64,000 bases of DNA from Chromobacterium subtsugae (GCF_001676875.1 NZ_JYKA01000007.1:62001-126000), one strand, 5' to 3'; positions 34,159-43,417 are shown, counted from the first letter of the stretch. Program-made: numbers and translations. Notes: generated by a model from the letters alone, not told the origin.

Positions 34159-36429
34159 CTAGTTGGCGCCGCCGGCCTTGCGGCGGGCGCGCTTGGCGGG
34201 AGCCTTGGCCGGCGCGGCGTCCGGCGCCGGGTACAGCTCGCCGGGGTCTGCCGTCCGGGTGCCGCCGCCGTCCACCCCCATCGCCAGCGCCACCCGGCCC
34301 AGCCGCTGCTGCTTTTCCACGCTGATCGGCCCGGCGGCGGCCAGCAGCAGCATCACCAGCTCCAGCGCCATCTGCCGCTGCTGCTCGTCCGGCAGCAGAT
34401 CGCCTATCGTCTCCAGCGCGCGCTTCTCGTCGTTGCGCACCAGCCAGGTCTGGCGCCGCACCACCTGCTTGAACTCCTCCAGCGTCAGCTCCTCGCCGAG
34501 GCCAGTGTCCTGCATCACGCGGCGTATCGCGTTGAACGGCCGCACATCCACCACCCCGGTGCCGATGGCGACATAGATCAGCAGCCGCAGAAAGCCGTCC
34601 ACCGCGCCGCCCTGCGAGTAGTACTCCTCCAGCTCCCGCCGCTTCAGCCGCAGCATCTCGCCGCGCTCCCAGCCGCCCTGCTGCCGGCGCACGCTGTATT
34701 CGCGCTTGGGATGCAGGCCCACCAACGCGGCGGTCAGCGGCGCGTCGTACACCGCGCGGAAAGTCATTTCCTTCAAGGCGTCGCGCTGGTCGCGCCAGCC
34801 GTCCAGCGCGCTGGCGGTCCAGCTGGACAGGGTTTCCTGCCATTGCCAGAACGGGTTGTCCTCGCCCAGCGGCCGCCGCGCCGCGCGCACCTTGTCCGCC
34901 CAGCCCGGCAGGCTGCCCAACAGCGGATTGCGGCTGGAAAACCAGCGCCGCTCCGCCCGCGACGCGTGCGACTCGCGCAGCCAGTGCGCCGATTGTGGCG
35001 AGCCGAAGGCCTGCAGCCACGGCGAGACGAAGCAGTCGTACAGCTGCTGGTTGATCTCCGCCACCCGCTTCACCACCTGGAAGGCGCGCTCGCCGTCGCG
35101 GCCATCGCCCAGCGCCAGGATGTCGTCCACCTCGCGCGGTTCGAAACGGATGATGTAGCGGCCTTGCAAGTATTGCAGGCCAGGGGTTTCCGGGTAGGTA
35201 TCGGTGATCACCGCCTCGTAAAGGCCGGGCGGCAGCACGTCTATCAGGTCCAGCGCGCTGGCCAGCTCGCTGTGCTCCTTGTTGGCGACGCCGGCGGAAA
35301 CGAAGATGCCCAGGTGGCCCACCTGCTCGTGCAGGCAGTAGACGATGGTCTGCTCGTTGCTGCGGATGTCCTCGACGTTGCGGTAAAGGTCGGCGATCCA
35401 GAACAATGCCTGCTGCGGCGGCGTGATGTTGTCGCCCCAGGAGGCGAACACGATGATGGGCGAGCGGATCTGCCTGAGGTCGATGCGCTGCTCGCCGTCT
35501 TCCAGATAGATTTCGCCGCGGCTGAGGCGGTTGCCGACGAACAGGTTCTGGCTGATCCACTCCATCTCCTGCTTGTTCAGCAGGTAATGGCCGCCCCACC
35601 AGCGTTCGAATTCCAGAAAACGCTCGCGCTCGCCGTCGACATGCGAGTACAAATGGTAGGCTTTTTTCCAGTAGGTGTTGGCCGGGTCCAGCTGCTCGAA
35701 ATTGCCGACCAATTGCGCGCCGTCGAACTGGCCATGGCCCAGGTCGCCGGCCAGCGAGGCCAGCCAGGTGCCGCCCATCAGTCCGCCTTGGTAACGCATC
35801 GGGTTCTTGCCGGCCACGCCGGCCCAGTAGGACAGCGGCGAGCCGGCCAGCAGTATCGGCCCCACCAGCTCCGGCGCCGACGCCGCCAGCATCGCCAGCG
35901 CCCAGCCGCCCTGGCAGTTGCCGATGACGAAAGGCTTGCCGGCGCGGCCGCACGGATGCAGCTCGTTCACTTTCTGCAGGAACACCTTTTCCGCCCGCCA
36001 CACGCATTCTATGGTCTGGTTCGGCACCGGCACCGGGAAAAACATCACGAAATAGCACGGATGGCCCTGCCGCAGCGCGATGCCGATCTCGCTGTCCATC
36101 TTGAAGCCGCCTATGCCCGGGCCGTGGCCGGCGCGCGGGTCTATCACCACGAAAGGCCGCTTGCCGGCGTCGGCGGCCGGGCAGCCGTCCGGCGGGCGGA
36201 TCGCCGCCAGCGCGTAGTTGACCGGCTGCGCCAGCTCGCGGCCGTCGACGATGATGTCGAAATCGAACACCAGCACCGGCGGATGGCCGGAAGCCGCGTG
36301 CTCCAGATAGGTATCGCCCCGCTCGCGCAGCACGTCGAAGAACAACACGCCGCGCTGGGCGGCGTCCGTCCAGTAATCCATCCAGTGCTGCCCCAGCGAC
36401 CACCATCCCGCCTTGTCCGCCTCAGCCAT
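34159..36429 (-). CDS. DUF3141 protein with PHA-synthase-like domain
   Basis: 756 residues. The N-terminal half is an alpha/beta-hydrolase like PhaC; the nucleophile elbow reads GNCQGGWA with Cys172, as in polyhydroxyalkanoate synthases, which use Cys rather than Ser. A conserved VDPRAGHGPGIGGFK precedes it, and an Asp/His pair may follow in FASWGDNITPP and EQVGHLGIFVS. From about residue 610 a helical TerB-like segment follows, and the tail (PAKAPAKRARRK) is Lys/Ala-rich like phasins. Function is unknown; polymer or thioester chemistry is plausible. The gene stands alone. Confidence 0.85.
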   Translation of the reverse strand: MAEADKAGWWSLGQHWMDYWTDAAQRGVLFFDVLRERGDTYLEHAASGHPPVLVFDFDIIVDGRELAQPVNYALAAIRPPDGCPAADAGKRPFVVIDPRAGHGPGIGGFKMDSEIGIALRQGHPCYFVMFFPVPVPNQTIECVWRAEKVFLQKVNELHPCGRAGKPFVIGNCQGGWALAMLAASAPELVGPILLAGSPLSYWAGVAGKNPMRYQGGLMGGTWLASLAGDLGHGQFDGAQLVGNFEQLDPANTYWKKAYHLYSHVDGERERFLEFERWWGGHYLLNKQEMEWISQNLFVGNRLSRGEIYLEDGEQRIDLRQIRSPIIVFASWGDNITPPQQALFWIADLYRNVEDIRSNEQTIVYCLHEQVGHLGIFVSAGVANKEHSELASALDLIDVLPPGLYEAVITDTYPETPGLQYLQGRYIIRFEPREVDDILALGDGRDGERAFQVVKRVAEINQQLYDCFVSPWLQAFGSPQSAHWLRESHASRAERRWFSSRNPLLGSLPGWADKVRAARRPLGEDNPFWQWQETLSSWTASALDGWRDQRDALKEMTFRAVYDAPLTAALVGLHPKREYSVRRQQGGWERGEMLRLKRRELEEYYSQGGAVDGFLRLLIYVAIGTGVVDVRPFNAIRRVMQDTGLGEELTLEEFKQVVRRQTWLVRNDEKRALETIGDLLPDEQQRQMALELVMLLLAAAGPISVEKQQRLGRVALAMGVDGGGTRTADPGELYPAPDAAPAKAPAKRARRKAGGAN

Positions 36430-36626
36430 CTGGCTCTCCCCCGCAGTCGTCGCGCTCCAGACTTCACTCTAGCCCAGGCGGAACGGCTTCACTGCGGCCG
36501 GGAAAGATATCAACAGGGTATTGCGGGTTAACAGTCTTAAACACAAGCGAATTTTCGCGAAAAACTCGCCAGACAATTGCATCCAATACTGCAAGCACCC
36601 AAACCCGACAACGGAAGGAAAACATC

Positions 36627-37082
36627 ATGACCAAGCTGCTCAAGCCCCTGCTGCTCGCCGGATTGCTGATCGCCGGCAGCGGCGCGGCCTACGCCCAGGA
36701 CGCCGGCGCCGACGGCGCGCCCAAAGGCTGGCACATGGATCCGGCCAAGCGCGAAGCCATGATGGCCAAGCACCTGCAGATGCTGCACGACAAGCTGAAG
36801 ATCCAGCCGCAGCAGGAAGCCGCCTGGCAGACCTTCACCGCGTCGATGAAACACGAGAAGATGGCCAAGCCGCCTGTCGATGACAACGCCACCGCGCCGG
36901 AAAAAATGGAGCGCATGATGCAGCATCGCCAGGCGGAAATGCAGAAGCATCTGGACGCGCTGAAAGCCTTCTACGCCCAATTGACGCCCGAACAGCAAAA
37001 AATCATGGACCACTTGCACCGTCCGCACGGCAAGGGTCCCCACCACGGCAAGCGCGCGGCTTCCGCGCCCGCCAACGGCTGA
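36627..37082 (+). CDS. Spy/CpxP-family periplasmic protein
   Basis: 151 residues with a Sec signal peptide (cleavage after AYA near residue 23). The mature part is helical and Met/His-rich, with the LTxxQ motif in LTPEQQKIMDHLH near residue 125. Spy/CpxP proteins act as periplasmic chaperones and stress sensors. The His/Met-rich sequence (HGKGPHHGKR) could bind copper or zinc. It heads a same-strand run of four small envelope genes (36627-38462). GGAAGG precedes the ATG. Confidence 0.88.
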   Translation: MTKLLKPLLLAGLLIAGSGAAYAQDAGADGAPKGWHMDPAKREAMMAKHLQMLHDKLKIQPQQEAAWQTFTASMKHEKMAKPPVDDNATAPEKMERMMQHRQAEMQKHLDALKAFYAQLTPEQQKIMDHLHRPHGKGPHHGKRAASAPANG

Positions 37083-37152
37083 TCGACACATCCATCCATG
37101 CGGCCGGCCCGCGGACTCGGAACCGGCGCAAGCGGCAGAAAGAGGCAATATC

Positions 37153-37575
37153 ATGAAAGGCTACATCCGCTTGAGCGGCGTCATGCTGGCTGCCACGCTG
37201 GCAGTGGCCGCCGTGGCCCCGGCCGAGGCTTATTACCACCATGGCGGCCCGCCGCGCATCAGCATCGACGTCTGGCGCGGCGGCTACTGGAACCATGGCT
37301 ACTACCACGGCCGCATGGGCTGGTGGTGGGTGGTCGGCGGCGCCTGGTATTTCTACGCCGCGCCGGTCTATCCCTATCCCAGCCTGTACGCGCCGCCGGT
37401 GGTGGTGGCACCCATCGCGCCACCCGCGCCCATGGCCCCGCCTGCGCCGCCCATCGCCGCCGCGCCGCCGGAACCGGCGCAGGTCTGGTACTACTGCAAG
37501 GCGGTCAAACAGTACTATCCGTATGTCAGCGAATGCCCCGGCGGCTGGAAAACCGTCCCGGCCAAGCCGCAATAG
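37153..37575 (+). CDS. Exported Tyr/Pro-rich protein with YYPYV motif
   Basis: 140 residues with a signal peptide (cleaved near AEA, residue 25). The mature start is rich in Tyr, His, Gly and Trp (GYYHGRMGWWWVVGGAWYF), followed by a Pro-rich linker. The end, VWYYCKAVKQYYPYVSEC and then GGWKTVP, is the known C-terminal motif of a widespread family of small outer-envelope proteins of unknown function. Its two Cys may pair. It is the second gene of the envelope cluster. Confidence 0.75.
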   Translation: MKGYIRLSGVMLAATLAVAAVAPAEAYYHHGGPPRISIDVWRGGYWNHGYYHGRMGWWWVVGGAWYFYAAPVYPYPSLYAPPVVVAPIAPPAPMAPPAPPIAAAPPEPAQVWYYCKAVKQYYPYVSECPGGWKTVPAKPQ

Positions 37576-37590
37576 CCCGGGAGACGCGCC

Positions 37591-38046
37591 ATGAAGAAAC
37601 GCTATTACGCGCTGCTGCTGCCGCCGCTGCTGGCAGCCTGCACCACACTGCCCACCGGCCCCACCGTCGCGGTGATGCCGGCGCCGGGCAAGCCGTTTGA
37701 AGTTTTCGCCCAGGAAGAGCAGCAATGCCGCGCCTACGCCGCCTCCAGCAGCGGCGTCAGCAACAACGAGGCCGCCAACACCAGCCTGGCCGCCAATATG
37801 GCGCTGGGCACCGTGGTGGGCGCGGCGGCCGGCGCGCTGATAGGCGGCAACCACCAGGGCGCCGGGGTCGGCGCCGGCGTCGGCCTGCTGGCCGGCACCG
37901 CGGCGGGCGGCTCCAACGGCGCCTATGCCGGTTACGACGCGCAAACCCGCTACAACATCTCCTACCAGCAGTGCATGTACGCGAAGGGCAACCAATTGCC
38001 CGGCCAGCGCATGGCGCCGTCCTACCTGCCACCGCCGCGCATGTGA
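37591..38046 (+). CDS. Glycine-zipper lipoprotein
   Basis: 151 residues. The lipobox is LAAC (Cys near residue 17). The centre is a glycine zipper (ALGTVVGAAAGALIGG and GAGVGAGVGLLAG), as in SlyB- or YmgG-like envelope proteins, followed by YNISYQQCMYAKGN. It starts 16 bases after the YYPYV gene, so they are probably one operon. It is likely anchored to the outer membrane; function is unknown. Confidence 0.82.
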   Translation: MKKRYYALLLPPLLAACTTLPTGPTVAVMPAPGKPFEVFAQEEQQCRAYAASSSGVSNNEAANTSLAANMALGTVVGAAAGALIGGNHQGAGVGAGVGLLAGTAAGGSNGAYAGYDAQTRYNISYQQCMYAKGNQLPGQRMAPSYLPPPRM

Positions 38047-38273
38047 GCGCGCCATCCCTCCCGGCATTGCCCGCCGCATCCCCAGCGGCGCGGCATGCCG
38101 TCGGCGCATCGCGCCATCTTTTCAAATACCATTAACATATTGAAACAAAAAGGGAATTTCAGGCCATATCATTCGTCAAAACACGGACGATACTGCAAGC
38201 ATGGCCGCATCGCGGCCCACTGTTAAAGTGGCGCGCCAGGCCATCCGTTCCTCCATCAGCAAAGGACTTCGTC

Positions 38274-38462
38274 ATGACCAGACTGTACGCGCCGTTGATG
38301 GCCTGCCTGTTCCTCGCCACTGGCATCGCCAGCGCCCAGGACGCCAATTCCCGCCCCTTCGACACCTCCCGGGTGCAACCCAGCGTGCCGCTGTCGCTGC
38401 ACGACATGACCCTGGTGGACGCGCCGGCCGCGCAAACCCCGCCGCCGACAACCGCCCAGTAA
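38274..38462 (+). CDS. Small exported peptide, 62 residues
   Basis: A signal peptide (cleaved near ASAQ, residue 22) and a short Pro-rich mature part of about 40 residues. AAAGGA lies nine bases before the ATG. An AT-rich stretch upstream (38120-38170) may hold its promoter. No family is recognised. Confidence 0.6.
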   Translation: MTRLYAPLMACLFLATGIASAQDANSRPFDTSRVQPSVPLSLHDMTLVDAPAAQTPPPTTAQ

Positions 38463-38547
38463 CCGCCTCCCGCGCGGCGGCCCGCCGGGCGCGGTCCCGG
38501 TCGGCCCTTATGCCAAAACTGGAGAACAAACGCCGCACCCGCGCCAT

Positions 38548-38563
38548 GGTTCCACGTGGAACG
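38548..38563. promoter_or_regulatory. parS: parS-like ParB-binding site 6
   Basis: The core GTTCCACGTGGAAC (38549-38562) is a perfect palindrome of the parS type. It lies in the 168-base gap between the small exported peptide and the YkgJ gene. Confidence 0.8.
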
Positions 38564-38630
38564 CGATGGCGCGGCTTGGAGTTTCCACGCAGGACGCCCG
38601 CCGGCTCAAGGGCCGAAACGGCAAGGCTGC

Positions 38631-39017
38631 TCAGCGCGGCGCGGCGGGATTGCGGGTATAGGCGCAGAAGCCGGGCTTGGGGCCGACCTTGGGATGGTTG
38701 CGGCAGGTATTCGGCCGCTTTTCATAGATGGTGCATAGCCGGGTTTTGGCGTCCAGGTACAGGCAATCGCCATTGGCGCGCTGCGCCAGCGTGAACAGGC
38801 TGTTCTTGAAATTGAAGTGCTGGATCACCCGCTGCTTTTCCAGCCGCTTGGCGATGTTCTTGATCGGCTCTTCCAGCTCGAACTCGTCCACCACGCCGAT
38901 GCGGATCAGGTCAGGCAGCCTCACCTCAACCGGCATCGTGCAACAGGACGCCACGCAGTCGCCGCACAGGCCATTCTTGTACTTGATCCAGGTTTCCAGG
39001 CGGTTGACGTCGGCCAC
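38631..39017 (-). CDS. YkgJ-family cysteine cluster protein
   Basis: 128 residues. The clustered cysteines CGDCVASCC near residue 18, CLYLDAKTRLC near 85-95, and a C-x7-8-C near the end (TCRNHPKVGPKPGFC) are the YkgJ/UPF0153 pattern, thought to bind a metal ion or Fe-S cluster. The start is GTG with AGGA six bases upstream; an ATG seven bases earlier is out of frame. The role is unknown. Confidence 0.87.
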   Translation of the reverse strand: MADVNRLETWIKYKNGLCGDCVASCCTMPVEVRLPDLIRIGVVDEFELEEPIKNIAKRLEKQRVIQHFNFKNSLFTLAQRANGDCLYLDAKTRLCTIYEKRPNTCRNHPKVGPKPGFCAYTRNPAAPR

Positions 39018-39124
39018 GGCTCATCCTTAAGGCATTGAATACGCGAAACTTTCCCCAAGCGGGGAGCGCGCATTCTAATGGCGCGGCCGGCGGCAGGCAA
39101 GCGCTGGCCGATGGCGATCAACGC

Positions 39125-39427
39125 TCAATCGCCGTCGCCATCGCCCAGCAACACCGACGGATGCGCCGCCCGGCTGACGCGCGGCAGCACCTCGGGCAGA
39201 TAGATGCCCTGGATGGCGGACAGCTTGCCGTGCGCCTCCCAGTGCGCCTGGCTCTCCCAATGCTCCACCAACACGAAGCGCAGCGGATGGGCCTGGGAAT
39301 GGTAGGCCTGCCACAGCAAGCAGCCCGGCTCGGCCAGGCACAGCGGGCGCATGCGCGCCAGCGCGTCGGCCACCAGCGGCACGTCCTCGGGCAGGGTGAC
39401 TTCAAGCGTGACGATCAATGGAAACAT
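39125..39427 (-). CDS. Antibiotic-biosynthesis-monooxygenase-domain protein
   Basis: 100 residues, one ABM (dimeric alpha/beta-barrel) domain. PGCLLWQAYHSQAHPLRFVLVEHWES is the characteristic middle, followed by HWEAHGKLSAI. Relatives such as YgiN act as quinol monooxygenases or heme-degrading enzymes; the substrate here cannot be stated. Confidence 0.82.
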   Translation of the reverse strand: MFPLIVTLEVTLPEDVPLVADALARMRPLCLAEPGCLLWQAYHSQAHPLRFVLVEHWESQAHWEAHGKLSAIQGIYLPEVLPRVSRAAHPSVLLGDGDGD

Positions 39428-39529
39428 GGCGGTCCTTGCGCGCGGCGGCGATGGCGGGATATCTCGATTGTACTCGCTGGGCGGCGGCCCCGCCGCCCAG
39501 CAGCCGCCCCCAGCCCGTTGCGAGCCCCC

Positions 39530-40549
39530 TTACTTCAACGGCGGCAGCCACGCCCGCAGCTTGGGCGGCAGGCGCCGCAACGCGGCGCTGCGGCACGGTT
39601 GCCAGAATGCCGACAGCAGCAACAAGCCCGACGCGATCAACAGCCCGGCCACGCCGAAGCCGGCGCTCTCCAGGCCGGCATGCTGCAACAGCTGGTTGAA
39701 CGCGTACAGCACATAGGCCAGCGCCGACACCATCAGCGCGCGGCGGTCTATCACCAGCGACACCAGGCCGAACACCGCGTACAACGCGATCACCGCCAGC
39801 AGCATCGCCATGCCGGTGTTGCCATTCATGATGCCCAACATGGAAAACAGCGGATGCACCAGCAGCGGCGCGGCCAGCAGGTGCAGCCAGAACGCCACGT
39901 CGGACTGGCGCTTCTGCCGCGCCGGGTCCTGCCGGTCCCAGTGGACGCCCAGCAGGAAAGCCAGCGCGCCGCCCGCGGCCAGCAGCGCATTGGACAAGCC
40001 CAGCGATTCCGGCAGCAGCGCCGCGACCGCCAGCGCCGTCATCGCCACCAGCGCGCCCACGCCCATCGCCACGGTGATCGGCACCTTGAAGCGCCGCCAG
40101 TGCAGCCAGGCCGCCAGCGCCGCGGTCAGGCCTGAAGCCAGCATAGTGATCGGCTTGACCGCCTCCTCGCCGCCCGGCAGCCAATCCAGGCACAGCGCCA
40201 TCATGCCGCCGCCGCTGCACAGCACGAAGCTGCCCAGCAACAGGATGCCCGGCAAGGCCATGCGCCGGCGCCGGACGAAATACTCGGCCAGCGGCCAGGA
40301 CACCGCCGCCGCCAGCCATGGCGCCAGCAGCTTGGACAGCGAGCCGGCCACCCAACTCACCGACACCAGCAGCAACACGCTGGCGATCACCACGAAAATG
40401 TCGTTGAAGCCCGACAGCAGGCGGAAATGCTCCTCGTCCGCCATCTGGGTATGGCGCCGCTGCGCCGCCAGCGCGCGGAAGTCGTCTATCGCCTGCTGGC
40501 TGAAAATCCCGGCCGCCGCCGCGGCGTCCAGGTCGTCATTGTTGTACAT
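39530..40549 (-). CDS. DUF2157/DUF4401-like polytopic membrane protein
   Basis: 339 residues. A soluble N-terminus (MYNNDDLDAAAAAGIFSQQA) is followed by about ten membrane helices. The acidic start with a following FNDIFVVIASVLLLVS helix is typical of DUF2157-like proteins. No function is known. It is flanked by unrelated genes on the same strand with larger gaps. Confidence 0.75.
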   Translation of the reverse strand: MYNNDDLDAAAAAGIFSQQAIDDFRALAAQRRHTQMADEEHFRLLSGFNDIFVVIASVLLLVSVSWVAGSLSKLLAPWLAAAVSWPLAEYFVRRRRMALPGILLLGSFVLCSGGGMMALCLDWLPGGEEAVKPITMLASGLTAALAAWLHWRRFKVPITVAMGVGALVAMTALAVAALLPESLGLSNALLAAGGALAFLLGVHWDRQDPARQKRQSDVAFWLHLLAAPLLVHPLFSMLGIMNGNTGMAMLLAVIALYAVFGLVSLVIDRRALMVSALAYVLYAFNQLLQHAGLESAGFGVAGLLIASGLLLLSAFWQPCRSAALRRLPPKLRAWLPPLK

Positions 40550-40625
40550 GCCTTCTTGCCTTGAAACGATGAAAACCTTGCCAGCATACCATCCGCGGCG
40601 CGCCTCCCCGGCTAGACCCCCGGCC

Positions 40626-41807
40626 TCACGGCCGGAACGCGATCAAGGGAATCGCCATCTCGTCCGGGTGGACGCCGGCATGCACGCCGGCCAGCCGCAG
40701 CGGCTTCTCCCACGGCAGCGTGTCGCGAATATTCCAGCCCGGCTTGGCGATCAACACCGCCTCGCCGCAGCGGCGCGCCAGGTCGGGATGCCGCGGGCCG
40801 GGGCCGAAAGCCTGCGCGTCGAGCAAAACCTGGCTGGGAACCGCCCAACAGGCATGACCCAGCCTGCGCCGCGCCAGTTCGATGAAGCGCGCGGCGCTGC
40901 CGGGCCGCAGGTGGCAATAGGCCAGCCGCGTCTCGCCGGACAAGGGCCGCGCCAGCATGCCGTAGAGTTCGGCGTCGGCGTCCAGGTCCAGCCACTGCCC
41001 GGCCGGCGCGTCGACAAAACCGTGGTCGGCGATCGCCACCACCGCGGCGTCGCGCTGGGCGGCTTCGATCAGCAGCCGCTCGAAGCCGGCATCCAGCTCC
41101 GCCAGCAGGATCTCCGCCTGCGGCGCGGCCGGGCCATGCTCGTGCATCGCCGTGTCCAGCTGCGGCAGGTAAAGGTAATGGAAGGCGGGCCGGGGCGAGC
41201 GCAGCCGCGCGGCCAGTTGGGCAAACCCGTCCGCCGGGCCGCGATACGGCAAGCGCGCGCTGCCGCCGGCATGGAAGCGGCTGCATGGCGAATCGGCGAT
41301 GAAATCCGGCAGCAGGCAGGCCGCCGGCCGCGCCAGGCGGTCGAATAGCGGCGGCGCGCGATACAGCGCGTCGGCCAGCGCCTGCGGCGCGCTGGCGCTG
41401 CCGGCCGGATGGCGCACATACAGGGGCAAGGGCGCGATGATCTCCTCGCCGTGCAGCTGGTGCCAGCCTATCAGCCCGTGTTCAGCCGGCGCGCAGCCGG
41501 TCAGCACGGTGGTGACGGCGGCGGCGGTGGTCGGCGGAAACACGCTGTCGATCCGCGCCCGCTGCCGCGCCCGCAGCTGGCTGTCCGGCCCCAACCGCCG
41601 CAGCTGGGCGTCTCCCAGCCCGTCTATCAGCAGCAGGCAGACATGGCGGTGGCGGCCGATGCCGTCCAGCGCGTCAACGCGCAGCGGCGCGTGGCCCAGG
41701 TCCGGGCCGCCTAGCTCGCTGCTCAGCGTCTGCATCAGGTTGAGCAGGCTGCCGCCTTGATAGTCGGGCCAGGCGGAAGCGGGAAAAAGCGCGGCGAGAT
41801 CGGGCAT
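40626..41807 (-). CDS. Alkaline phosphatase superfamily / nucleotide pyrophosphatase-like protein
   Basis: 393 residues. LLLIDGLGDAQL near residue 60 holds the first metal-binding Asp. DSVFPPTTAAAVTTVLTG carries the likely Thr nucleophile. DTAMHEHGP and VVAIADHGFVD give further Asp/His metal ligands. This is the core of type I phosphodiesterase/nucleotide pyrophosphatases. No signal peptide is evident, so it is probably cytoplasmic. The start at 41807 is a length-based choice; no strong ribosome site is seen. Confidence 0.82.
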   Translation of the reverse strand: MPDLAALFPASAWPDYQGGSLLNLMQTLSSELGGPDLGHAPLRVDALDGIGRHRHVCLLLIDGLGDAQLRRLGPDSQLRARQRARIDSVFPPTTAAAVTTVLTGCAPAEHGLIGWHQLHGEEIIAPLPLYVRHPAGSASAPQALADALYRAPPLFDRLARPAACLLPDFIADSPCSRFHAGGSARLPYRGPADGFAQLAARLRSPRPAFHYLYLPQLDTAMHEHGPAAPQAEILLAELDAGFERLLIEAAQRDAAVVAIADHGFVDAPAGQWLDLDADAELYGMLARPLSGETRLAYCHLRPGSAARFIELARRRLGHACWAVPSQVLLDAQAFGPGPRHPDLARRCGEAVLIAKPGWNIRDTLPWEKPLRLAGVHAGVHPDEMAIPLIAFRP

Positions 41808-42004
41808 GGCGCGGCGGGCGATGAGGGTGATCGGCCATTGTGTCGGCCGCCGTCCCGGCAAGTCAACGGCCAGCGGCGCGGGGAACCACGGCGCCGGATC
41901 CGGCTCCAAGATCACGGTTTTTCATTTCATCATCGCAGCCTATCCCCGCCATTGACGACAGCGCCGACGCGCGGGGAGCGGTTTGCCGTCGCAGGAATCC
42001 AAGC

Positions 42005-42316
42005 ATGAAACTCGCAAGCCTCACTCTCGCCCTGGCCCTGTCCGGGCTGGCCGCCGCGGCGCAGGCCGATACCTCCACCATAGTCGGCGGCGCCTTGGGC
42101 GGCGCGGCCGGCGCGGCGGTCGGAGAAGCGGTCGGCGGCCGCAACGGCGCCATCATCGGCGGCGCGGTGGGCGGCGGCGCCGGCGCGGCCATCGGCCATG
42201 ATTACGGCCGCAAGGCCGACGCGCCCAAGCGCGACTACCGCAAGCACCGCCACCATCACGCGCGCGGCAAGGGCCGTTCCTGCCCGCCGGGCCAGGCCAA
42301 GAAAGGCCGCTGCTAA
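42005..42316 (+). CDS. Small exported glycine-zipper protein
   Basis: 103 residues. A signal peptide (cleaved after AQA, residue 21) is followed by a glycine zipper (GGALGGAAGAAVGEAVGG and GAIIGGAVGGGAGAAIGH) and a basic His-rich tail (YRKHRHHHARGKGRS) ending in CPPGQAKKGRC. It probably sits in or against a membrane of the envelope. AGGA lies before the ATG. Function unknown. Confidence 0.78.
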   Translation: MKLASLTLALALSGLAAAAQADTSTIVGGALGGAAGAAVGEAVGGRNGAIIGGAVGGGAGAAIGHDYGRKADAPKRDYRKHRHHHARGKGRSCPPGQAKKGRC

Positions 42317-42345
42317 GCAGCTGCCAGGCGCGGGCGGCGGTCCGC

Positions 42346-42744
42346 TTACAAAACCAGCGCCAGCCAGGCCCACATCGCCAGCAGCAGGATGTTGGACGCC
42401 AGAAAAGCCAGGAAGCGGTGCAGCGGGTGGTTGTGGCCGAGATGGATCGCCGTATGGACCGCGCGCAGCGCGACATAGCCCCAGGCCAGCGCCAAGGGCA
42501 GCGGCGAGGCCAGGTTCTTGGCGATGACGATGGCGCCGAACACGTAGAACAGCACCGGGGTTTCGAACAGGTTGGAGAAATTGCGCGCCAGCTTCAATTC
42601 GCCGTCTGGCGGCGCGTCGCCCTGCATCAGCCGGTAATAGCTGCCCTTCACCTTGCCCGAGCGGGCATGAGCGAGCCGGGTCGCCCCCAGACGGACGCCG
42701 ACGAAAAAGGTCAACAGCACTAACGCGAACATCGGGTAGATCAT
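42346..42744 (-). CDS. MAPEG-family membrane protein
   Basis: 132 residues with four membrane helices. ARNFSNLFETPVLFYV near residue 55 and ALRAVHTAIHLGHNH near residue 90 are the MAPEG (eicosanoid and glutathione metabolism) hallmarks. Bacterial members are of unknown role, some with glutathione transferase activity. The ATG at 42744 is chosen with GGGGGA six bases upstream; a GTG one codon earlier is too close to it. Confidence 0.88.
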   Translation of the reverse strand: MIYPMFALVLLTFFVGVRLGATRLAHARSGKVKGSYYRLMQGDAPPDGELKLARNFSNLFETPVLFYVFGAIVIAKNLASPLPLALAWGYVALRAVHTAIHLGHNHPLHRFLAFLASNILLLAMWAWLALVL

Positions 42745-42794
42745 CACTTCCCCCTAAGGCAGCCATTTTGCCGGGCGCCGGCCGCGCCCGCCGT

Positions 42795-43013
42795 TCACGC
42801 CAGCGGCGCCACGCCGCCGTTGCGCGGCGTCGCGTTCTCGTGGAACAGGTCTTCCAGGTATTGCGCCAATCCGTCTTCCGTCACCCAGTCCGGAATGACG
42901 AAATCGGCGGGCCGGCGCTTGCCGTCGTTGCCGGGCAGGAAAGCCTGCCAGCCGGCGTCGCGCCGCTCCGCCACCACCATCTGGCCGTAGACCGTGAATC
43001 GATAGCTTTGCAT
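42795..43013 (-). CDS. Small conserved protein, 72 residues
   Basis: MQSYRFTVYGQMVVAERRD begins a short beta-rich protein that continues WQAFLPGNDGKRRP and DFVIPDWVTEDGLAQYLEDL. This looks like a conserved small protein of Neisseriales and related bacteria with no known role. The ATG at 43013 has a perfect GGAGG seven bases upstream. Confidence 0.65.
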   Translation of the reverse strand: MQSYRFTVYGQMVVAERRDAGWQAFLPGNDGKRRPADFVIPDWVTEDGLAQYLEDLFHENATPRNGGVAPLA

Positions 43014-43417
43014 GCGTCGGCCTCCGTTTGCGTTCAAAGGCTCATGATTGCAGACCGACCATCGTCAGCGCAACGTCATGCCGATGGAGTTTCTTCACTT
43101 TCCCAACATCGCCACAGTCACCGGGAAATAGTACCCATCCGACTGCCCCTCTGCCATTCGAGCAGCCGTCTTCGAAACCTTAAGCCACCTACTGTTTGAG
43201 CGGATCGCTGATAACTCCCCCGCGAGTTCGGCGGTACCTTAGTGTGACTTTGGAAGCGAGGTTTCACCGCGCTGTTGGGACGCCTTTTCTTTCGTTCCTT
43301 TCTTTTGGCGACGCAAAAGAAAGGAACACGTTCTCGGGTGGAGCCGGCATTAAAAACAAACATCCTCAAAGCGGATCTATATAAAACTGCTACCAACGCA
43401 CGGTCAAACCAAAGTCA
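43014..43417. other. 404-base gap with extragenic repeat material
   Basis: No convincing gene. The stretch is less GC-rich than its surroundings. Its two short open frames encode basic, Arg-rich sequences of the kind produced by a repeat family (for example FFCVAKRKERKKR). It contains the large palindrome at 43294-43327. Confidence 0.7.
43294..43327. repeat. Extragenic palindrome, 14-bp perfect stem
   Basis: GTTCCTTTCTTTTG pairs perfectly with CAAAAGAAAGGAAC around a GCGACG loop. Hairpins of this sequence type are widespread extragenic repeats in beta- and gammaproteobacteria. It may also act as a weak terminator. Confidence 0.8.

Noticed and set aside
43118..43396. Short basic open frame with FFCVAKRKE
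   Set aside because: Its translation is the product of an extragenic repeat around the 14-bp palindrome rather than a gene.
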